Origin: Campylobacteraceae bacterium
GTDB lineage: Bacteria; Campylobacterota; Campylobacteria; Campylobacterales; Sulfurospirillaceae
Direction: 5' to 3'
Assembly: GCA_027040375.1 (NCBI GenBank)
Contig: JALUMJ010000096.1
Coordinates: forward strand, 1-31,709
DNA length: 31,709 nucleotides
Shown: piece after piece, positions 24,386 through 31,709 of the stretch
How the letters are laid out: every line of letters begins with the position of its first letter
Numbering within the stretch: position 1 is the first letter of the stretch
The notes under the pieces: generated by a model
The model's database searches: none
What the model saw: only the letters and a program-made list of their open reading frames with translations
Told to the model about the DNA's origin: nothing
Position numbers and translations under genes: made by a program

Positions 24386-25078
24386 ATGGGTCAAAAAGTA
24401 AATCCAATTGGTTTAAGACTTGGAATCAATAGAAATTGGGATTCAAGATGGTTTCCAGGAACAAATATGGCGGAAAATATCGGCGAAGATTATAAGATTA
24501 GAACTTTTTTAAAGAAAGAACTATATTATGCTGGTGTTAGTCAGATTATCATCGAGAGAACTGCTAAGAAGCTGAGAGTTACAGTTGTAGCTGCTCGTCC
24601 TGGTATTATTATTGGTAAAAAAGGTTCTGATATTGAAAAGTTAAGAGTTAAACTTAATAAACTTATCGGTAAAGATGTAAATGTCAATATAAAAGAAGAG
24701 AGAAAAGCACAAGCTTGTGCTCAACTAGCAGCTGAAAATGTTGCAATGCAACTAGAAAGACGAGTTGCTTTTAGACGAGCGATGAAAAAAGTTATGCAAG
24801 GCGCACAAAAATCTGGTGCAAAAGGTATCAAGATACAAGTTGCTGGAAGACTTGGCGGTGCTGAAATGGCAAGAACTGAGTGGTATCTTGAAGGAAGAGT
24901 TCCTCTTCATACGCTAAGAGCTAAGATTGATTATGGTTTCGCTGAAGCTCATACAACTTATGGAATCATTGGCGTAAAAGTATGGATATTTAAAGGTGAA
25001 GTTTTAAGTAAAGGCGTTCCAGCTGAAAAAGCAGAGCCAAGAGAAAACAGAAGACCAAGAAGAAGAGGTAAAAACTAA
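24386..25078 (+). CDS. rpsC: 30S ribosomal protein S3
   Basis: S3 helps form the mRNA entry channel and its helicase activity. The 230 residues contain a KH domain with the RNA-binding loop GIIIGKKG (73-80) and the C-terminal block '[20 protein letters not shown]'. The tail after residue 210 is rich in Glu, Arg and Pro ([13 protein letters not shown]). The TAA stop shares its last A with the rplP start. Confidence 0.98.
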   Translation: MGQKVNPIGLRLGINRNWDSRWFPGTNMAENIGEDYKIRTFLKKELYYAGVSQIIIERTAKKLRVTVVAARPGIIIGKKGSDIEKLRVKLNKLIGKDVNVNIKEERKAQACAQLAAENVAMQLERRVAFRRAMKKVMQGAQKSGAKGIKIQVAGRLGGAEMARTEWYLEGRVPLHTLRAKIDYGFAEAHTTYGIIGVKVWIFKGEVLSKGVPAEKAEPRENRRPRRRGKN

Positions 25079-25503
25079 TGTTAATGCCTAAAAGAACAAA
25101 ATATAAAAAACAAATGAAAGGTCGAAATCGCGGAAAGTCTTTTAGAGGGAACTCTATAGCTTTTGGTGAAATTGGTCTTAAGGCTGTTGAAGCTGGCAGA
25201 ATTGATTCTAGACAAATCGAAGCAGCTAGAATTGCGATGACTAGAAAAATCAACAGAGAAGGTAAAACATGGATTCGTGTTTTTCCTGATAAACCTTTAA
25301 CTGCAAAACCTCTAGAGACTAGAATGGGTAAAGGTAAGGGTGCAGTTGATAGATGGGTTATGAATATTAAGCCAGGTCGTATCGTATATGAAATGGCAGG
25401 AGTAAGCGAAAAGTTGGCTAGAGAAGCACTAACATTGGCTATGCATAAACTTCCATTTAAAACAAAGATTATAACCAAAGAGAGCGAAAATGAAGTATAT
25501 TGA
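25078..25503 (+). CDS. rplP: 50S ribosomal protein L16
   Basis: L16 contacts the tRNA elbows and the peptidyl transferase region. The 141 residues begin [20 protein letters not shown], the usual bacterial start, which supports the ATG inside TAATG. '[15 protein letters not shown]' is the conserved rRNA-binding block. The end overlaps rpmC by 14 bases, the longest overlap in the cluster. Confidence 0.98.
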   Translation: MLMPKRTKYKKQMKGRNRGKSFRGNSIAFGEIGLKAVEAGRIDSRQIEAARIAMTRKINREGKTWIRVFPDKPLTAKPLETRMGKGKGAVDRWVMNIKPGRIVYEMAGVSEKLAREALTLAMHKLPFKTKIITKESENEVY

Positions 25504-25678
25504 TTTGCAAGAAAAAAGCGCTTCTGAGCTTTTAGAATTATTAAAAGAAAAAAAGGTTCTTTTGTTTAGTGTAAAACAAAAGTTAAAAACAATGCAACTA
25601 ACTAATCCAAATGAATTAAGAGAAGTTAGAAGAGATATCGCGCGTATTAGTACGGCTATTTCCGCTCAAAATAAGTAA
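25490..25678 (+). CDS. rpmC: 50S ribosomal protein L29
   Basis: L29 lies beside L23 at the tunnel exit. The 62 residues form two long helices. '[15 protein letters not shown]' near the end is the family motif (normally VRR-IARI-T). The start lies 14 bases inside rplP, with GAGAG at 25480-25484 as the ribosome site, so translation is likely coupled. Confidence 0.95.
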   Translation: MKYIDLQEKSASELLELLKEKKVLLFSVKQKLKTMQLTNPNELREVRRDIARISTAISAQNK

Positions 25679-25691
25679 TTAGGGGTAAGTA

Positions 25692-25943
25692 ATGGCTTTA
25701 AAAAGAGAGATACAAGGCGTAGTTGTACAAAAAGCTGGTGAAAAAACAGCTACTATTTTAGTTGAAAGAAGAGTAATGCACCCGCGATATCGCAAGTTCG
25801 TTAAACGATTCAAAAAATATCTTGTACACGACGAAAGTAATCAAACAAAAGCAGGCGATGAAATAATCGCAATCGAATGCAGACCATTATCTAAAAGAAA
25901 ATCTTTTAGATTGAAAGAAATTGTTAGAGTGGGAGTTGAGTAA
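25692..25943 (+). CDS. rpsQ: 30S ribosomal protein S17
   Basis: S17 is a primary 16S rRNA binder in the 30S body. The 83 residues contain '[20 protein letters not shown]', '[20 protein letters not shown]' and '[18 protein letters not shown]', which together define the family. AGGGGTAAGT precedes the ATG. The stop overlaps the rplN start by one base (TAATG). Confidence 0.97.
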   Translation: MALKREIQGVVVQKAGEKTATILVERRVMHPRYRKFVKRFKKYLVHDESNQTKAGDEIIAIECRPLSKRKSFRLKEIVRVGVE

Positions 25944-26311
25944 TGATTCAAGGATTTACTAGACTTGCAATTGCAGACAATACTGGTGCAAAAGAGATAA
26001 TGTGTATAAAGGTGCTTGGTGGTAGTAAGAGAAGATATGCAACAATTGGAGATATTATCGTAGCTTCAGTTAAAAAAGCAATCCCTACTGCTAAAGTAAA
26101 AAAAGGTCAAGTTGTAAAAGCTGTTATCGTTAGAACTAAAAAAGAGATTCAAAGAGAAAATGGATCACTTATCAGATTTGATGAAAATGCTGCTGTTATA
26201 CTTGATGGTAAAAATGAACCATTAGGAACAAGAATTTTTGGTCCTGTTGGAAGAGAAGTAAGATATGCAAACTTTATGAAGATTGTATCACTTGCTCCGG
26301 AGGTACTATAA
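25943..26311 (+). CDS. rplN: 50S ribosomal protein L14
   Basis: L14 forms an intersubunit bridge and is the target of the silencing factor RsfS. The 122 residues are full length, with '[20 protein letters not shown]', '[19 protein letters not shown]' and '[11 protein letters not shown]'. Both ends overlap neighbours by a single base, giving the spc-type head-to-tail order L14-L24-L5. Confidence 0.98.
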   Translation: MIQGFTRLAIADNTGAKEIMCIKVLGGSKRRYATIGDIIVASVKKAIPTAKVKKGQVVKAVIVRTKKEIQRENGSLIRFDENAAVILDGKNEPLGTRIFGPVGREVRYANFMKIVSLAPEVL

Positions 26312-26547
26312 TGGCTATAAAGCTTAAGATAAAAAAAGGTGATGAAGTAAAAGTTATCGCCGGTGATGATAAAGGTAAAATCGCAAAGGTTACTAAAGTT
26401 TTCCCTAAAAGCTCTAAAGTAATCGTTGAGGGTTGTAAAATTGTTAAAAAAGCAGTTAAGCCTGATGATAATAATCCAAAAGGTGGCTTTGCAAACAAAG
26501 AGATGCCAATTCACATATCAAATGTAGCAAAAGTTGAGGGTGAATAA
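26311..26547 (+). CDS. rplX: 50S ribosomal protein L24
   Basis: L24 starts 50S assembly. The 78 residues are on the short side but hold a complete KOW motif ([20 protein letters not shown], 5-24). They also hold the C-terminal block '[20 protein letters not shown]'. A GGAGG ribosome site precedes the start. The stop overlaps rplE by one base. Confidence 0.97.
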   Translation: MAIKLKIKKGDEVKVIAGDDKGKIAKVTKVFPKSSKVIVEGCKIVKKAVKPDDNNPKGGFANKEMPIHISNVAKVEGE

Positions 26548-27092
26548 TGAACAGATTAAAAGAAAGATACAGAGCAGAAATAAAAGATGCTTTAGTAAAA
26601 GAATTTGATATCAAAAACCCTATGCTTATACCACAAATTGAAAAAATTGTTATAAGTGTTGGTGCTGGAGCTGATGGAAGTGATAATAAGATCATTCAAA
26701 ATATGGCTGATACTATTTCATTGATAGCTGGGCAAAAAGCAGTGGTTACAGTTGCTAAAAAATCAGTTGCTGGTTTTAAAGTTAGAGAAGGTTATCCTGT
26801 AGGTGTTAAAGTTACACTTAGAGATGAGAGAATGTATGCATTTTTAGACAAATTAATCGCTGTTGCACTTCCTCGTGTAAAGGATTTCCGAGGTCTTCCA
26901 ATAAATGGATTTGACGGTAGAGCAAACTATAATTTTGGTTTAGATGAGCAATTAATGTTCCCTGAAGTTGAGTATGATGACATACTTAAAACTCACGGAA
27001 TGAATATAACAATTGTAACAACAGCCGGTGATGACAAGCAAGCATTTAAGCTTCTTGAATTAGTCGGACTACCATTCGCAAAGGGTCGTTAA
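26547..27092 (+). CDS. rplE: 50S ribosomal protein L5
   Basis: L5 binds 5S rRNA and contacts the P-site tRNA. The 181 residues show '[18 protein letters not shown]', '[20 protein letters not shown]' and '[20 protein letters not shown]', all typical. Length is normal. It is separated from the S14 gene by one base. Confidence 0.98.
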   Translation: MNRLKERYRAEIKDALVKEFDIKNPMLIPQIEKIVISVGAGADGSDNKIIQNMADTISLIAGQKAVVTVAKKSVAGFKVREGYPVGVKVTLRDERMYAFLDKLIAVALPRVKDFRGLPINGFDGRANYNFGLDEQLMFPEVEYDDILKTHGMNITIVTTAGDDKQAFKLLELVGLPFAKGR

Positions 27093-27093
27093 G

Positions 27094-27279
27094 ATGGCAA
27101 AAAAATCAATGATAGCTAAGGCTAAAAGAAAAGCCAAATTTAGCACAAGAGCATACACTAGATGTCAAATTTGTGGTCGTCCTCATTCTGTTTATAAAGA
27201 TTTTGGTATATGTAGAATTTGTCTAAGAAAAATGGCAAATGAAGGTCTGATTCCCGGACTTAAAAAAGCAAGTTGGTAA
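27094..27279 (+). CDS. rpsZ: 30S ribosomal protein S14, zinc-binding short form
   Basis: This is the 61-residue type-Z S14. C24-x-x-C27 and C40-x-x-C43 form a zinc knuckle. The long zinc-free form found in many proteobacteria has about 100 residues and lacks these. Campylobacterota normally have this short form. No zinc-free paralogue is present in the window. rpsN is often used as the symbol as well. Confidence 0.97.
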   Translation: MAKKSMIAKAKRKAKFSTRAYTRCQICGRPHSVYKDFGICRICLRKMANEGLIPGLKKASW

Positions 27280-27288
27280 GGAAATATA

Positions 27289-27684
27289 ATGATTAATGAT
27301 CTTGTATCAGATTCTATAACAAGAATAAGAAATGCAGCTATGAGAAAACTAGATGTTACAACACTTATGCATTCTAAACTAGTAGAAGCAGTTTTGGTAG
27401 TATTCCAAGAAAAAGGCTATATAGAAAGTTTTAATGTGAAAGCTGATGGCAATAAAAAGTTTATCAAAGTTGTAATCAAGTACGATAATAACGGTAAAAG
27501 TGTTATAACTGAAGTGAAAAAAATATCAAAACCAGGAAGAAGAGTATATAAAGGTAAAGATGATATAAAACGCTTTAAAAACGGTTATGGCACTATAGTA
27601 GTAAGCACATCAAAAGGTGTTTTAAGCAACGAAGATGCACACAAAGCTGGGCTTGGTGGCGAGCTTCTTTGTAGCATTTGGTAA
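27289..27684 (+). CDS. rpsH: 30S ribosomal protein S8
   Basis: S8 binds the central domain of 16S rRNA and in E. coli represses the spc operon. The 131 residues contain '[20 protein letters not shown]' and the C-terminal '[20 protein letters not shown]', with the STSKG element typical of S8. The 71-base gap that follows is the first clear break in the cluster and could hold an RNA site. Confidence 0.98.
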   Translation: MINDLVSDSITRIRNAAMRKLDVTTLMHSKLVEAVLVVFQEKGYIESFNVKADGNKKFIKVVIKYDNNGKSVITEVKKISKPGRRVYKGKDDIKRFKNGYGTIVVSTSKGVLSNEDAHKAGLGGELLCSIW

Positions 27685-27755
27685 GAAATTTTCTTTTTAT
27701 GGTATTCGATATCCATATGAAGTGTAACTTATCGTAGACAAGTAAAAGGAAAAAA

Positions 27756-28292
27756 ATGTCTCGTATTGGAAAACAACCAGTAGCTATCCCTAGTGGAGTT
27801 GAAGTGAAAATCAATGGTACTGTGTTGGAATTTAAAAAAGGCAGTGTTCAAAAAACTTTGGATACTAAAGATAATGTTGGCGTAAAGATCGAAAATGGAA
27901 ATATCATTTTTGCTTCTAAAAGTGACGATAGAAAAGATCGTGCATTTTGGGGAACTTACAGGTCTCTTAGTCAAAATATAATCATTGGTTTAACTGATGG
28001 TTATGAAAAAAAGCTAGAGATAAATGGTGTTGGTTATAGAGCTGCTGTAAAAGGCAGTACTCTTGAACTATTGCTTGGTTTTTCTCATCCTGTTAATTAT
28101 GAATTTCCAAAAGAGATTCAAATTAGTGTTGAAAAGAATGTTGTTTCTATCAAAGGAACAGATAAGCAAGTCGTTGGTCAAGTTGCAGCTGAAATTAGAG
28201 CATTTAGACCACCTGAGCCATATAAAGGCAAAGGTGTTAAGTATTCTGATGAAGTTATTATCCGCAAAGCCGGAAAAACAGCTAAGAAATAG
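27756..28292 (+). CDS. rplF: 50S ribosomal protein L6
   Basis: L6 lies near the factor-binding site of the 50S subunit. The 178 residues show '[17 protein letters not shown]' at the start and '[20 protein letters not shown]' at the end, the two best family markers. AAAGGAAAAA is the ribosome site. Upstream, 71 bases contain an imperfect TATGG/CCATA inverted repeat but no clear promoter. Confidence 0.98.
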   Translation: MSRIGKQPVAIPSGVEVKINGTVLEFKKGSVQKTLDTKDNVGVKIENGNIIFASKSDDRKDRAFWGTYRSLSQNIIIGLTDGYEKKLEINGVGYRAAVKGSTLELLLGFSHPVNYEFPKEIQISVEKNVVSIKGTDKQVVGQVAAEIRAFRPPEPYKGKGVKYSDEVIIRKAGKTAKK

Positions 28293-28300
28293 AGGTTAAA

Positions 28301-28657
28301 ATGAGAAAAAATATTTTAAAACGCAAAGTTAATTTAAGAATTAAGCGTAAGAGAAGAGTAAGAGCTAAAATTTCTGGCACAAGCGAATTGGTTAGAGTAT
28401 CTATTTTTAAATCAAATAGAGCTATTTATGCACAAGCAATTGATGATGTAAATGGTGTTACGCTAGCTAGCGTGGATGGCAACAAACTAGGACTTAAAGC
28501 AAATAAAACAGGAGCTGGCGAACTCGCAAAAGTATTTGCGCAAACTCTTAAATCTAAATCATTAGAAAAAGTTTTGTTTGACAGAAATGGTTACCTCTAT
28601 CATGGTGTTGTGGCTGCTTTTGCCGATGGCCTTAGAGCTAACGGTATTACACTGTAA
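28301..28657 (+). CDS. rplR: 50S ribosomal protein L18
   Basis: L18 binds 5S rRNA together with L5. The 118 residues have a strongly basic N-terminus ([20 protein letters not shown]) and '[18 protein letters not shown]'. They end in '[20 protein letters not shown]', normal for the family. AGAGG lies before the start. Confidence 0.98.
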   Translation: MRKNILKRKVNLRIKRKRRVRAKISGTSELVRVSIFKSNRAIYAQAIDDVNGVTLASVDGNKLGLKANKTGAGELAKVFAQTLKSKSLEKVLFDRNGYLYHGVVAAFADGLRANGITL

Positions 28658-28672
28658 TTAAAGGACGATATA

Positions 28673-29122
28673 ATGGAAAAATATAATAGAGAAGAATTTG
28701 AAGAAGTTATCGTAAACATTGGCCGTGTAACAAAAGTTGTCAAGGGTGGTAGAAGATTTAGATTTACTGCTTTGGTAGTAGTTGGCAATAAAAAAGGACT
28801 TGTAGGATACGGATTTGGTAAAGCCAAAGAAGTTCCAAATGCGATTAAAAAATCTGTTGATGATGCTTTCAAAAATATAATGGAAGTAAATGTTAAAGGC
28901 TCAACTATAGCGCACGATGTAGAAGTTAAATTTAACGCAAGTAGAATTTTGCTTAAACCAGCGAGCGAAGGAACTGGTATCATCGCAGGTGGTGCAACTC
29001 GTCCTGTTGTTGAATTAGCTGGAATTAAAGACATTTTGACTAAATCACTAGGTTCAAATAATCCTTCAAATGTTGTAAGAGCTACTCTTAAAGCTCTTAG
29101 TATGTTAAAAAGTAAAAAGTAA
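28673..29122 (+). CDS. rpsE: 30S ribosomal protein S5
   Basis: S5 guards decoding accuracy beside S4. The 149 residues carry the double-stranded-RNA-binding fold '[20 protein letters not shown]' and '[20 protein letters not shown]', then '[19 protein letters not shown]'. rplO follows after 9 bases; L30 (rpmD), which lies here in E. coli, is missing. I believe this is usual in Campylobacterota. Confidence 0.98.
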   Translation: MEKYNREEFEEVIVNIGRVTKVVKGGRRFRFTALVVVGNKKGLVGYGFGKAKEVPNAIKKSVDDAFKNIMEVNVKGSTIAHDVEVKFNASRILLKPASEGTGIIAGGATRPVVELAGIKDILTKSLGSNNPSNVVRATLKALSMLKSKK

Positions 29123-29131
29123 GGATAGGCA

Positions 29132-29536
29132 ATGGCATTAAATAATTTAACACCAGCAAGCAATTCTACTCATAAATCAAAGAGAAAAGGCCGTGGCCAA
29201 GCATCTGGTATGGGTAAAACAGCAAGTAGAGGTGCAAATGGACAAAAATCTCGTACAGGTTATAGTATAAAAAGAGGATTCGAAGGTGGTCAACAACCAC
29301 TTCAAAGAAGACTTCCAAAAGTTGGATTTTACTCTGGTATCATTAAACCTTATGTTATAAATATTGGAAAAATTAAATCAGTAGCTTCGCTTGAAGAGAT
29401 CACAATGGATAGTTTAAGAACTATACACAAGATTTCAAATTCTGTTAAGAAAGTTAAGCTAATTGGTGAAGGCGTAGAAAAACTTGTAGCAAAAATCAAA
29501 GATGAAAATGTGCTTTACAGCGGAATGAATAAGTAA
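29132..29536 (+). CDS. rplO: 50S ribosomal protein L15
   Basis: L15 is a late-assembly protein. The 134 residues begin with the glycine- and lysine-rich '[20 protein letters not shown]' region followed by '[20 protein letters not shown]'. The C-terminal domain is a little shorter than in E. coli (144 residues). It is followed by the 150-base gap before secY. Confidence 0.97.
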   Translation: MALNNLTPASNSTHKSKRKGRGQASGMGKTASRGANGQKSRTGYSIKRGFEGGQQPLQRRLPKVGFYSGIIKPYVINIGKIKSVASLEEITMDSLRTIHKISNSVKKVKLIGEGVEKLVAKIKDENVLYSGMNK

Positions 29537-29686
29537 AACAACTTTGTTTCAAGAAAAAAATAAAATAATTTTAACAATTCTTATCATCATAGAAAATACA
29601 AATAAAATATTTGTGGAGGCTTTTGCTTCCGTTCTTGGTGATATGAATTTTTACTTGGCAATGCTTAGTAATAAGGAGACAGTAAA
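29537..29686 (+). promoter_or_regulatory. secY leader with a hairpin and an open short frame
   Basis: This is the longest gap in the ribosomal cluster. GGAGGC-TTTT-GCTTCC (29615-29630) forms a 6-bp stem with one G-T pair; no T run follows. One frame stays open from inside rplO to a TGA that overlaps the secY start (ATGA). Its only late ATG, at 29643, would give 15 codons. AAGGAG (29673-29678) is the secY ribosome site. A role in tuning SecY against ribosomal proteins is possible but unproven. Confidence 0.35.
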
Positions 29687-30949
29687 ATGAGTAAGGATTT
29701 AACAAAAAAAATCTTAATCACACTTGGTTTCATCTTTGCATACAGGATACTAGCTTATGTGCCAGTTCCTGGTGTAAATTTAGATGTTGTAAAAGAGTTT
29801 TTTGATTCAAATAGCTCAAATGCACTTGGCATGTTTAATATGTTTAGTGGAAATGCTGCAAAAAGACTTAGTATAATTTCTCTTGGAATTATGCCTTACA
29901 TCACTGCCTCAATCGTTATGGAGCTATTGGCTGCCACTTTCCCATCTCTTGGTAAAATGAAAAAAGAGAGAGATGGTATGACTAAGTACATGCAAATCAT
30001 CCGTTATGCAACTATCGCTATTACGATAGTCCAAGCACTCGGTGTTTCTATGGGACTTGAAAGTTTAACAGGAAGAGGTGGAGAGAGTGCTGTTATGATT
30101 GACAGGACTACATTTATGGCGATAGCTGCAGCTTCAATGCTAACAGGAACTATGCTTTTGATGTGGATAGGTGAACAAATCACACAAAGAGGCATTGGAA
30201 ATGGTATCAGTTTGATTATATTCGCTGGTATTGTCTCAGGTATTCCTCACGCAATTGGTGGCACTATAAATCTAGTAAATACAGGAGAGTTAAACTTCTT
30301 GATTGTTATAGCAATTTTAGTGGTTATCCTAGTGACGGTTGGCTCAATCATCTATGTAGAGATGGGTGAACGCCGTGTTCCTATATCGTATTCTCGAAAA
30401 GTGATGATGCAAAATCAACACAAAAGAATCATGAATTATGTACCAATTAAAGTAAACCTTAGTGGTGTTATTCCTCCAATTTTTGCTAGTGCAATTTTGA
30501 TGTTTCCATCAACTTTGATGCAAGCAAGTACAAATCCTATCGTTCTTAGTATAAAAGATTTCCTAAGTCCAGGTAGCTATGTATTTAATGGATTAACATT
30601 TGTGTTTGTAATTTTCTTTTCATATTTTTACGCATCAATTGTATTTAATGCAAAAGATATATCAGAAAATCTTAAAAAACAAGGTGGTTTTATTCCAGGA
30701 GTAAGACCTGGCATTCATACAGCTGATTTTTTAAATGATGTAGCTAGTAGATTGACATTTTGGGGTTCTATCTATCTAGGACTTATATCAACTCTTCCAT
30801 GGATTTTAGTAAAATTTATGGGTGTTCCATTCTATTTTGGTGGAACTGCAGTATTGATTGTTGTGCAAGTGGCACTAGATACTATGAGAAAGATAGAAGC
30901 ACAAGTGTATATGAGTAAATACGAAACTCTTAGTGCAGTAGGTTTATAA
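29687..30949 (+). CDS. secY: Preprotein translocase subunit SecY
   Basis: SecY is the channel of the Sec translocon in the inner membrane. The 420 residues show about ten hydrophobic helices. Markers are 'AYVPVPGVNLDVV' in the first periplasmic loop (plug region), 'SLGIMPYITASIVMELL' (TM2), 'GIGNGISLIIFAGIVSGIP' (TM4/5 region), 'YVEMGERRVPISYSRK' (loop C5) and 'GGFIPGVRPG' in the ribosome-contacting loop. The start has a clear AAGGAG 8 bases before. The map gene follows after two bases. Confidence 0.98.
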   Translation: MSKDLTKKILITLGFIFAYRILAYVPVPGVNLDVVKEFFDSNSSNALGMFNMFSGNAAKRLSIISLGIMPYITASIVMELLAATFPSLGKMKKERDGMTKYMQIIRYATIAITIVQALGVSMGLESLTGRGGESAVMIDRTTFMAIAAASMLTGTMLLMWIGEQITQRGIGNGISLIIFAGIVSGIPHAIGGTINLVNTGELNFLIVIAILVVILVTVGSIIYVEMGERRVPISYSRKVMMQNQHKRIMNYVPIKVNLSGVIPPIFASAILMFPSTLMQASTNPIVLSIKDFLSPGSYVFNGLTFVFVIFFSYFYASIVFNAKDISENLKKQGGFIPGVRPGIHTADFLNDVASRLTFWGSIYLGLISTLPWILVKFMGVPFYFGGTAVLIVVQVALDTMRKIEAQVYMSKYETLSAVGL

Positions 30950-30951
30950 AA

Positions 30952-31709
30952 GTGGCTATTCCTCTTAAAACGCAAAAAGACATAATTAAAATGTCTAAAG
31001 CCAATAAGATTGTAGCGAAAACTCTAAATTATCTAGAAAAAGAAGTTCACCCTGGCATGTCTCTTTTAGAGATCAATGCCATGGGTGAAGATTTCATACT
31101 CTCTCATGGTGCAACACCAGCTTTCAAAGGATTATATGGTTTCCCCGCTGGTGTCTGTACCTCTGTAAATGAAGTGATAATTCACGGAATTCCAACTGAT
31201 TATAAAGTGCAAGAGGGTGACATATTAGGACTTGATATCGGCACTAAACTTGACGGTTGGTTTGGAGATGCGGCTATCACGATGGGCGTTGGTGATATAT
31301 CCAAAGAAGATGAAGAATTAATTGCCTGTTCAAAAGATGCACTTTATCACGCCATAGATTTTATAAAAGCTGGCATGAGATTTAAAGAATTAAGTTATGA
31401 GTTGGAAAATTTTATTCACTCTCGAGGTTTTGTTCCACTAAGAAGTTTTTGTGGACATGGGTTGGGCAGAAAACCTCATGAAGAGCCAGAAATACCAAAT
31501 TATCTTGAAGGCAATAACCCAAAACAAGGTCCAAAGATTAAAAATGGTATGGTATTTTGTTTGGAGCCCATGATATGCCAAAGACAGAGTGAAGCGAAGA
31601 TATTAAACGATAAATGGTCAGTAACTTCAACTGATGGCTTGCGTGGAAGTCACTATGAACACGCGATGGCGATAATCAACAACAAAGCAGAAATACTCTC
31701 AGTAGAGTA
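30952..31709 (+). CDS. map: Methionine aminopeptidase type I, stop codon outside the window
   Basis: This enzyme removes the first methionine from new proteins. It starts at GTG two bases after the secY stop, and 252 codons are visible, the usual full length. The window ends with TA, probably the first two bases of the stop. All five metal ligands are present: Asp in 'GLDIGTKLDGWFGDAAIT' (two), His in 'CGHGLGRKPHEEPEIPNY', Glu in 'FCLEPMI' and Glu in 'HYEHAMAI'. No good ribosome site precedes the GTG, so translation is likely coupled to secY. infA and rpmJ would be expected next. Confidence 0.96.
   Translation, partial: MAIPLKTQKDIIKMSKANKIVAKTLNYLEKEVHPGMSLLEINAMGEDFILSHGATPAFKGLYGFPAGVCTSVNEVIIHGIPTDYKVQEGDILGLDIGTKLDGWFGDAAITMGVGDISKEDEELIACSKDALYHAIDFIKAGMRFKELSYELENFIHSRGFVPLRSFCGHGLGRKPHEEPEIPNYLEGNNPKQGPKIKNGMVFCLEPMICQRQSEAKILNDKWSVTSTDGLRGSHYEHAMAIINNKAEILSVE

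Noticed and set aside
28600..29163. Long minus-strand open frame opposite rpsE (187 codons)
   Set aside because: It is the antisense shadow of S5, without recognisable motifs or a ribosome site.

Overview
The window is AT-rich, gene-dense chromosomal DNA from a bacterium of the Campylobacterota (formerly Epsilonproteobacteria). The case rests on several genes together: the carboxynorspermidine/carboxyspermidine route to polyamines (a saccharopine-dehydrogenase-like enzyme plus an NspC decarboxylase), a CheB methylesterase without receiver domain next to CheR, a Csd4/Pgp1-like M14 carboxypeptidase, a DEAD-box helicase the length of H. pylori RhpA, and an S10-spc ribosomal cluster with zinc-type S14 and no L30. 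A free-living sulfur-oxidising or sulfur-reducing genus would fit, but the sequence does not fix the genus.

Left part (1-7866): the 3' part of selB; a periplasmic DsbC-like protein that ends unusually early; a four-PAS diguanylate cyclase; the decayed C-terminal end of a sensor histidine kinase (4400-4675); the DEAD-box helicase with a structured leader; and a FadL-type outer-membrane protein that ends in a bidirectional hairpin.

Middle part (7867-17528): mostly minus-strand genes. An overlapping cupin-SDR-nspC operon faces cheB-cheR across a symmetrical -10 element. The polyamine dehydrogenase gene converges on cheR with a 2-base gap. A perfect 58-bp palindrome separates that gene from rdgB. 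The M14 peptidase gene overlaps a ClC gene tail to tail by 11 bp. LysE-type exporter and rnhB follow. The 10-mer palindrome CTACATGTAG occurs four times here, twice inside genes, and a fragment resembling the end of rnhB lies between lysE and clC.

Accessory island (17529-20980): an AAA_15/OLD-type ATPase gene followed after 3 bases by an RloB-family TOPRIM-like gene. This is the architecture of AbiL-type and PARIS-like phage-defence systems and is the best candidate for an interesting system here. An AAA_14-type ATPase of unknown role sits on the other strand.

Right part (21052-31709): a clear sigma70-type promoter drives rpsJ-rplC-rplD-rplW-rplB-rpsS-rplV-rpsC-rplP-rpmC-rpsQ-rplN-rplX-rplE-rpsZ-rpsH-rplF-rplR-rpsE-rplO-secY-map, nearly all with 0-15 base gaps or short overlaps. 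Larger gaps lie before rplF (71 nt) and secY (150 nt). The map gene runs to the last base of the window and lacks only its stop codon. No tRNA, rRNA, CRISPR array or intact transposase gene was seen.
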